NCBI GenBank assembly: GCA_012295275.1
Contig: CM022672.1
Coordinates: 34,752,022-34,775,521, forward strand
DNA: 23,500 nucleotides
From: Chrysomallon squamiferum
Taxonomy: Eukaryota > Mollusca > Gastropoda > Neomphalida > Peltospiridae
Direction: 5' to 3'
The notes beneath the pieces were generated by a model. That model worked only from the letters and a program-made list of their open reading frames with translations. It did no database searches and was not told where the DNA came from. A program made the position numbers and the translations under genes. Below are positions 1 through 23,500 of the stretch, one piece after another (position 1 is the stretch's first letter; every line of letters begins with the position of its first letter).

Positions 1-889
1 AATTATGTCGTCATTAATGTAAATCTGTAGTTTATAATACAGCATTTTCAAAACCATCATATACAAACTACATCTAGAAACAAATAAATAAGTAGCAACA
101 GTTTTGAATATTACTTTATTGACTATACACCGTTTAGATCATTATTATAGCCTGTACAAACATAACATTACACATACTTCCTTTAATGTTAATTGTACTT
201 TTCCTGTAGCAGAATATGTCTACAATTTCACTTATGTAAGGCCAATGTTTTATGTGTATGTGTGACTGTCTGTCGTCAGTAAATTATTCACATACATGTA
301 GAGAAGAGTAGCTGTAAAAACTCCATCAGCGCTGTCACTGGTAGAAGAAATAATATTAATTATGATACAGAAATACAGTCATAACCACTGAGATGTTTTA
401 TCATTTCAACTGTCAAAGTTCATCAAGAATTAGGAAACAAATCCTTTATATTCTGTCATGAATTCAGCTACAAATTGTTGAATCTTTTATGACATGTATA
501 AAATATCGCTGAAATATTTTGAATATTATACAGTAGGACAGGAATCTGATTTTATTTATTTATTTTGTGTTTGTTTGGGTGGAAGGTTGGATCGATGGAC
601 GTGTGGAGGTTTAATTAATTAATAATATTTTATACGAGAGCTCATATTTTAAATACGAAGTACAGCAGATTAATTTTACTTCCTTATTGATGACTACTAC
701 TTCGATATCAGAAAAAAACATTGTTAAATGAATATGAATGAGAAAAACAGGGTTTGTTTTTGTTGTTGTTGGTTTTTATATTAGCCAGATAGAGAAACAC
801 AGATACATAAAGACAAAAATGTTGTTAGTTGAGAATACTCTTTGTACAGTTAATAATGTCAAATGTTGTTGTTTTACCATTTCTCTTTT
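1..889. other. AT-rich 5' flank or first intron, no exon recognised
   Basis: I looked for a short phase-1 exon encoding a signal peptide that could supply the first base of exon 1, and found no start codon followed by a hydrophobic run and a convincing donor. No other gene, RNA or transposon feature is visible. Confidence 0.5.
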
Positions 890-1246
890 TTCGTTTTCTG
901 TCACTTTCTATATCTTTCTCTCTCACATTCTGTCTTTAGCTCTGATCTCTATATTTCTGTCTGTTAAAACAAAACACATAAACATACATATACACATACA
1001 TTTTTACTAAAACACAGACTACTCTATTTTCTTTTGATCTCTGTCATTTTGTTTAGTTACCGTGCAGTGTATTCATGTTATAAGACTATTTGTATATAAT
1101 TGTATAGAGGTGTGTGAAAGATAGTCATAACATTATCTGTATTTAATTGTGTATATTGTTAATTATATTTAATCTATTTATAAGTGATGATATGTACTAA
1201 TATTATTTATATTTATTGAATTTGAATAACAACTTCCCAAAGGGTT

Positions 1247-1322
1247 TATATATATATATATATATATAATTATTTTTTAAATGATTGATTGTCAGAATAT
1301 ATTACTAAAATACTTACTGTAG

Positions 1323-1353
<31 letters not shown>

Positions 1354-1371
1354 TGATATATATATATATAA
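1247..1371. repeat. (TA)n tracts
   Basis: Three TA dinucleotide runs (about 1247-1268, 1324-1350 and 1356-1371) lie inside the first copy of the 5' duplication. A short block, AAAATACTTACTGTAGATA, appears on both sides of the middle run (1307 and 1371), showing local slippage or duplication. Confidence 0.8.
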
Positions 1372-1472
1372 AATACTTACTGTAGATACTATATCTGGTA
1401 CTGCAGTAGCAATTTACTTTACTCATTTATTTATTTATTCGTTCATTCATTCGTTCATGTGATATTTTTCAG

Positions 1473-1501
1473 TAAACGTAGCTCGGAATAAAACAGCATA
1501 A
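1473..1501 (+). pseudogene. Broken copy of the start of exon 1, with intact acceptor
   Basis: After the same tatttttcag acceptor this reads NVARNKTA followed by TAA at 1499-1501, against NVARNKNAYQ in exon 1. Similarity ends there. It is a relic of the upstream tandem duplication and cannot code for the lectin domain. Confidence 0.7.
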
Positions 1502-1722
1502 AACGTATGTTAGGCAGATAGGAGACATACACATAGACAGACAGAGAGAAAGACAGAAATAAATAAAAAAGATATGAGTTACTTAAGAAAATTCTGAGTA
1601 ATTGTAATAATGTATAAGCCTAATGGTGAACAAAAATATCCATTCTCGAACAGCAATTATTCTCTTTAACATAACTTTTTTGTGTGTTGTTGCTGTTGTT
1701 GTTGTTGTTTTCTTTTTTTCTC

Positions 1723-1796
1723 TCTCTCTTTGCCTCTCTGTCTCGCGTCCTATCTCCCTCTCTCTTTGCCTCTCTGTCTCGCGTCCTATCTCCCTC
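1723..1796 (+). repeat. 36-bp tandem duplication, CT-rich
   Basis: A pyrimidine-rich unit containing TGCCTCTCTGTCTCGCGTCC occurs at 1731 and again at 1767, 36 bases apart. It lies just ahead of the second copy of the larger duplication. An open frame across it encodes low-complexity Ser/Leu sequence and is not judged to be a gene. Confidence 0.75.
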
Positions 1797-2415
1797 TGTC
1801 TTTTTCTTTCTGTCTCTTACACGTTCTCTCTATCTCTGATCTCTATGTTTCTGTCTGTTAAAAACAAAACACATACACACACATATACAAACACACTTTC
1901 ACTAAAACACACACCACTCTGTCTTCTTTTTATCTCTGTAACAGATGTTAAACTAAGCGTTAAGTTCACAAGGTGGAACATGTTTTTTGTAATTATTTTT
2001 CCTTGTTCATTATTAGTCTAAACAATCCAAGGCTGCAGTTTTAAGATTTTGTTTTTCTAGCTTGTTATTTGATTTTAGAATCAGGACTATCGTTTACTTC
2101 ATTTCTCATTATTCCGAGTAAGACATCATTGTATGAAACAGCAGTCTTTGCCTTTCATTTTCAGAAATAAGTGTTTATAATGTAATAATATTATGAGTCT
2201 TTATTGCATTTAAAATTTTCATTGTTATAATTTAAATAAATAAATCTCCAAAAGGGTTTATACATATTTATTTTGTAAATGTTTGAACGTAAAAAGATTT
2301 TAGCAAAACACTTATTGTAGATATATATTTCTTTCTGCTACTGAAGTAGTAATTTACTGTACTAAGTTTTTTCTTCATTCTTTATTCATTCATTTATACA
2401 TGTGATATTTTTCAG

Positions 2416-18955
<16,540 letters not shown>

Positions 18956-19080
18956 TATTTGTCAGTAAAGAGAAAACTGATTTTAGAACATTCGGAATTG
19001 TTTGAAACTTTCTATGGAGTGATTAAAAAGTGCCACTTTATTATTTCTCTGTAATAAAATATCTTTTAATAATTGTACAG
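18956..19080 (+). promoter_or_regulatory. 3' UTR with poly(A) signal AATAAA
   Basis: A canonical AATAAA lies at 19053-19058, about 100 bases after the stop codon, in AT-rich sequence. The cleavage point is expected about 10-30 bases later. Additional AATAAA hexamers occur further downstream (around 19749 and 19836), so a longer 3' UTR cannot be excluded. Confidence 0.6.
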
Positions 19081-20130
19081 TATAACTGAATATGTAATAT
19101 GACATTATATTTTAAATATTTAGTTTAGTAAATACTTACTTTGCTATTTAAGGAGTAAATAATTATATCCTAAGCAGCAATGTTTAATACTACTACTACT
19201 ACTACTACTACTACTAATAATAATAATAATAATAATAATGTTGAAATAATAATGTGTTACTGATTGTTACAAAAACGCCAACAACTTCTAGTTTGATGTA
19301 GTGATAAGCTCTGTGATATTTACATATTGTTCTTGTCAATATTCTTCTTCTTCTTCTTCTTCTTATTATTATTATTATTATTATTAAGCCATAATAACTA
19401 GTTTATTGCTAGATTATTCCTGTTTTGCCTCAGAAACTTTGTTTTTCCTTAGTGACAAAAACTATATATTATTTGTATGTATTGATCTGCGATTATTTTA
19501 TAGTTTCATAATTAATATGTCAATTATATTCTTTAAATATTGGCTTTTTGGCTTAATTATTTCCTTAATTGCTATTAATATATTTTGTCTTAATTAAAGT
19601 GAACTTTGTATTTTATAAACAAATATGTACATCTTGCAACATATCCAGATTAGAAGATATTTTATCAATATTTTTATACATTGGTGTGTGTTATTGTGTG
19701 TAATATAACTAATACTGCATGTGATTCATCTGAGAATGGTGACGGGGATAATAAAGAAATCACAAAAAGTAAGTTTTAAAAGCCAGGCTGTGTATCTTGT
19801 TATTAATTCAAATAACGCCATCTCATATCCATTGGAATAAATTTATTGTTTCTTTCTTTTCTCATTTCTTTATTTTTCTTACACAATTATTTGAAATATA
19901 CTTTTTTAAAAATAATATATTGCATGTGGTTAAAGAAAATATTTTAATGTAAATACTAATTACTACTATTTTTGTAGTAATTAAAAAAAGATAAAAAATA
20001 TAAAACTACAATAAATTCATATGTCCCATTTCCGAAAACAAAATGACATAGAATAAATCATATGTAAAATGATACATATATCCCACGAACAACATAAAGT
20101 ATTTTTCTGATTTGGTAAAGTTATATATGA
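19081..20130. other. AT-rich intergenic sequence with (ACT)n(AAT)n and (TTC)n(TTA)n
   Basis: Downstream of the gene. Microsatellites lie at about 19189-19239 and 19341-19385. Remaining sequence is AT-rich, and the longest open frame here (about 19406-19597) is low-complexity and unsupported. Confidence 0.65.
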
Positions 20131-20624
20131 TGAAAAATTCCGCGGGTTCTTGTTTTCACACCCGATATAAGCCGGTGTTTTGACACACACGTACAAGTTT
20201 GAATTTGTCTGCGTTTAAGGCTTACACGCTTAAACACGTGATGATAACCTTTCGAAAAGGTTGAGGGTACATAAATTATGAATTTACGACAAACAACATC
20301 AAGTAGAACACCGAAACAACGGCAACGACATCAATACAAATAAGAATATTTACAGAATAATTCATCATGCATTCTGTTTTGTCGTTTGATATTTTTTTCA
20401 TAACGAAAAAGACTGAAATAAGAATAATGTATACTGAAATAGCATGTGCACACTATGCGAGAATTAAAGAAATGTTAATAATATATTTTAATATAGGATG
20501 CGTACTGTCAGAAAATAAGAAAAAAATAGTAATTAAAACGCAAAAAAATAATGAGAAATACACCAATAACGTTAAGGTCATCACCGTTACAACGACAATG
20601 ATGGCGACGTTAATACAAATAAGA

Positions 20625-20985
20625 ATAATATATTTTAATATAGGATGTGCAGACTAAGAAATAATAATAATATATTTTAATATAGGATGTGCACACTAAG
20701 AAATAATAATGATATATATTAATACAGGGTGTGCACACTAAGAACTAATAATAATATATTTTAATATAGGGTGTGCACACTAAAAAATAATAATAATATA
20801 TTTTAATATAGGTGTGCACACTAAGAAATAATAATAATATACATTAATATAGGGTTGGCACACTAAGAACTAATAATAATATATTTTAATATAGGGTTGG
20901 CACACTAAAACTACTAATAATATATTTTAAATATAGAGTGTGCACACTAAGAAATAATAATAATATATTTTAATAAAGGATGAAC
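20625..20985. repeat. 42-bp tandem array carrying TGTGCACA
   Basis: About eight to nine units of roughly 42 bp follow each other. Each has AATAATATATTTTAATATAG, then G(A/G)TGTGCACACTAAG and AAATAAT. Several copies are shortened or changed (for example GGTTGGCACAC). The core TGTGCACA is its own reverse complement. Confidence 0.88.
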
Positions 20986-21099
20986 AGATTAGGACAGTGA
21001 GAAGAAAAAGCGATAAAGAGTAATGAGAGGTACACAAATAACCTTAGGAACAACGCTGCCACGACGGCAACGACTGCAACACTAATTGAAACATACAAA

Positions 21100-21165
21100 G
21101 ATACATACATACAGACATACATATACAGTGAGATATGTATGTATGTAGGTAAGTAGTTACTTACT
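21100..21165. repeat. Inverted ACAT/ATGT repeats
   Basis: ACATACATACAGACATACAT is followed after a short spacer by GATATGTATGTATGTAG, so the two arms can pair into a hairpin. Confidence 0.65.
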
Positions 21166-21480
21166 CAGGCGTTAGTAGATACAGTAACAAAATGTTTTAA
21201 TACAGGATGTGCACACTGAAAGCGAATCTAACAATTAATAGAAATGTTAACAGAATAAGCAGAAGTATACCAATAACATCGAGTACAAGCTGAAATAACG
21301 ACAACGACGGCACAGTAAGAAAGTAAGATTAATATACTTGGAAATAGGATGTGCACTCTAAGAAAGTAAGAACAATAGTTAATAAAAAGCACAAAACAAT
21401 AATGAGAAGTACAGGAATGACATTACGAACAACCGGTATGACGGCAATAGCTACGACACTAATAAAAGCATACCAAGATA

Positions 21481-21578
21481 CAGACATACCAACATAGAAA
21501 CAGACATACCAACATAGAAACAGACACAGACAGAGAAGAAGAAGACGAAGAAGAAGAAGAAGAAGAAGAAGAAGAAAA
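21481..21578. repeat. 20-bp direct repeat and (GAA)n
   Basis: CAGACATACCAACATAGAAA occurs twice in succession, followed by CAGACA repeats and a GAAGAA trinucleotide run. Confidence 0.85.
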
Positions 21579-21731
21579 AGAACAGCGACTACAACAATAG
21601 CAAAACTAAATTAGGTAAATCATGAACGGTGTGCAGCAATCACGCCGTTACACCTATGTGTGATTCTGTGTAGTTTAGAATTTTCAATATTCTCTGTGAA
21701 CGTCTGATTAGACTCAGCACACAGACACTAT

Positions 21732-21752
21732 TCCATCCATCCATCCATCCAT
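21732..21752. repeat. (CCAT)n microsatellite
   Basis: Five CCAT units, followed by decaying CCGT/CCAC/CATC tetranucleotides that lead towards the satellite. This suggests that a tetranucleotide repeat preceded the 16-bp unit. Confidence 0.85.
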
Positions 21753-21813
21753 GTCCGTCAGTCCATAAATCCAAGAAAGCGTCCTTCCGTCCACTCATCA
21801 TCCATCCTTCTTC

Positions 21814-23500
21814 TAGCTACCTGCCTGCCTAGTTACCTGTCTACCTAGTTACTTGTCTACCTAGTTACCTGTCTACCTAGTTACCTGTCTACCTAGTTAC
21901 CTGTCTACCTAGTTACCTGTCTACCTAGTTACCTGTCTACCTAGTTACCTGTCTACCTAGTTACCTAGTTACCTGTCTACCTAGTTACCTGTCTACCTAG
22001 TTAGTTACCTGTCTACCTAGTTACCTGTCTACCTAGTTACCTGTCTGCCTAGTTACCTGTCTACCTAGTTACCTGTCTACCTAGTTACCTGCCTACCTAG
22101 TTACCTGCCTACCTAGTTACCTGTCTACCTAGTTACCTGTCTACCTAGTTACCTGCCTACCTAGCTACCTGTCTGCCTAGTTACCTGTCTACCTAGTTAC
22201 CTGCCTACCTAGTTACCTGCCTACCTAGTTACCTGTCTACCTAGTTACCTGTCTACCTAGTTACCTGTCTGCCTAGTTACCTGTCTACCTAATTACCCGT
22301 GTACCTAGTTACCTGTCTGCCTAGTTACCTGACTACCTAGTTACCTGTCTACCTAGTTACCTGTCTACCTAGTTACCTGCCTACCTAGTTACCTGCCTAC
22401 CTAGTTACCTGTCTACCTAGTTACCTGTCTACCTAGTTACCTGTCTACCTAATTACCTGTGTACCTAGTTACCTGTTTACCTAGTTACCTGTCTACCTAG
22501 TTACCTGTTTACCTAGTTACCTGTGTACCTAGTTACCTGTTTACCTAGTTACCTGTCTACCTAGTTACCTGTTTACCTAGTTACCTGTGTACCTAGTTAC
22601 CTGTTTACCTAGCTACCTGCCTACCTAATTACCTGTGTACCTAGTTATCCGTTTACCTAGTTACCTGTCTGCCTAGTTACCTGTCTACCTAATTACCGGT
22701 GTACCTAGTTACCTGTCTGCCTAGTTACCTGTCTACCTAGTTACCTGTCTACCTAGTTACCTGTCTACCTAGTTACCTGTCTACCTAGTTACCTGTGTAC
22801 CTAGTTACCTGTTTACCTAGTTACCTGTTTACCTAGTTACCTGTCTACCTAGTTACCTGTCTACCTAGTTACCTGTCTACCTAGTTACCTGTCTACCTGT
22901 CTACCTAGTTACCTGTCTACCTAGTTACCTGCCTACCTAATTACCTGTGTACCTAGTTACCTGTTTACCTAGTTACCTGTCTACCTAGTTACCTGTCTAC
23001 CTAATTACCTGTGTACCTAGTTACCTGTCTACCTAGTTACCTGTTTACCTAGTTACCTGTCTACCTAGTTACCTGTTTACCTAGTTACCTGTGTACCTAG
23101 TTACCTGTTTACCTAGTTACCTGCCTACCTAATTACCTGTGTACCTAGTTACCTGTTTACCTAGTTACCTGTCTGCCTAGTTACCTGTCTACCTAGTTAC
23201 CTGTTTACCTAGTTACCTGTCAACCTAGTTACCTGTCAACCTAGTTACCTGTCTACCTAGTTACCTGTTTACCTAGTTACCTGTCTACCTAGTTACCTGT
23301 TTACCTAGTTACCTGTGTACCTAGTTACCTGTTTACCTAGTTACCTGCCTACCTACCTACCTAGTTACCTGTTTACCTAGTTACCTGTCTGCCTAGTTAC
23401 CTGTCTACCTAGTTACCTGTTTACCTAGTTACCTGTCAACCTAGTTACCTGTCAACCTAGTTACCTGTCTACCTAGTTACCTGTTTACCTAGTTACCTGT
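21814..23500. repeat. 16-bp satellite array (unit CTAGTTACCTGTCTAC), open at the window edge
   Basis: About 1.69 kb of near-uninterrupted 16-bp units, roughly 105 copies, running off the right edge. The unit is four related tetramers (CTAG, TTAC, CTGT, CTAC). Most variation falls at a few positions: CTGTCTAC, CTGTTTAC, CTGTGTAC, CTGCCTAC and CTGTCAAC. Stops occur in all frames of both strands, so it is non-coding. Confidence 0.95.

Larger units (their letters stand above)
20270..21480. repeat. Dispersed and tandem copies of a complex repeat family
   Basis: Diverged copies of a block like ATAATGAGAAGTACA.CAATAAC, followed by ACAACGAC-type stretches and AATACAAA/ATAC, appear near 20290-20360, 20550-20630, 21020-21095, 21240-21315 and 21395-21475. 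Between them sit copies of the TTTTAATATAGGATGTGCAC unit (20478, the 42-bp array, 21194, 21334). Together these look like a longer composite unit, repeated and partly expanded. An open frame at 20367-20657 lies within the repeats and is not considered a gene. Confidence 0.65.

Noticed and set aside
738-1010. 90-codon open frame upstream
   Set aside because: T-rich, low-complexity, inside the older copy of a non-coding duplication; no donor or domain.
1623-2021. Open frame starting with a signal-peptide-like hydrophobic run, possible missing first exon
   Set aside because: After the hydrophobic part it runs into CT-rich low-complexity sequence, and I see no phase-1 donor that would join it to exon 1.
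20367-20657. 96-codon open frame downstream of the gene
   Set aside because: It overlaps repeat-family copies, including part of the 42-bp unit twice, and shows no recognisable domain.
21814-23500. CRISPR-like array
   Set aside because: Contiguous 16-bp repeats without unique spacers in a eukaryotic context; it is a satellite.
21814-23500. Array of CAGGTA enhancer sites (ZEB/Zelda-like)
   Set aside because: The short motif follows automatically from the satellite unit; no independent support for regulatory function.

Overview
The window is metazoan nuclear DNA. It is AT-rich, crowded with microsatellites, and holds one multi-exon gene on the + strand with GT-AG introns and pyrimidine-rich acceptors. 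A fucolectin-type lectin domain, MEGF-like EGF repeats and a receptor tyrosine phosphatase in one protein, together with short introns and many simple repeats, suggest a lophotrochozoan, most likely a mollusc. That assignment is inferred from architecture, not from any database comparison.

The gene can be read as 32 exons between 2416 and 18955. They join without a frame break into 1,410 residues plus a stop codon. In order they encode: a fucolectin/F5-8C-like (F-lectin) domain (exons 1-2); twelve 8-cysteine EGF-like repeats, one per exon, all bounded by phase-1 introns and eleven carrying an R-H/Q-C signature (exons 3-14); one membrane-spanning helix (exon 15); a basic then acidic juxtamembrane region (exons 16-17); an intact tyrosine phosphatase domain D1 (exons 18-25, WPDHGVP and HCSAGIGRTG); and a divergent D2 (exons 25-32) whose P-loop Cys is Tyr and Arg is Lys. 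The product is predicted to be a type I receptor phosphatase with a glycan-binding ectodomain, one active phosphatase domain and one pseudophosphatase domain. The signal-peptide exon is not identified, so the model is 5'-partial. AATAAA at 19053 is the likely poly(A) signal.

Layout: 1-2415 is 5' flank or first intron, with an old tandem duplication that contains a broken copy of the start of exon 1. 2416-18955 is the gene. It contains a recent duplication of one EGF exon (exons 4 and 5), a 4 x 72 bp minisatellite that copies a splice acceptor plus the start of exon 6, and very long (GA)n and (TC)n tracts in two introns flanking most of the phosphatase exons. 18956 to about 19080 is the 3' UTR. 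19080-20130 is AT-rich with no gene seen. 20130-21730 is a mosaic of related tandem repeats built around a TGTGCACA-bearing unit. 21814-23500 is a 16-bp satellite that continues past the window edge. No RNA genes, transposon proteins, CRISPR arrays or prokaryotic signals were found.
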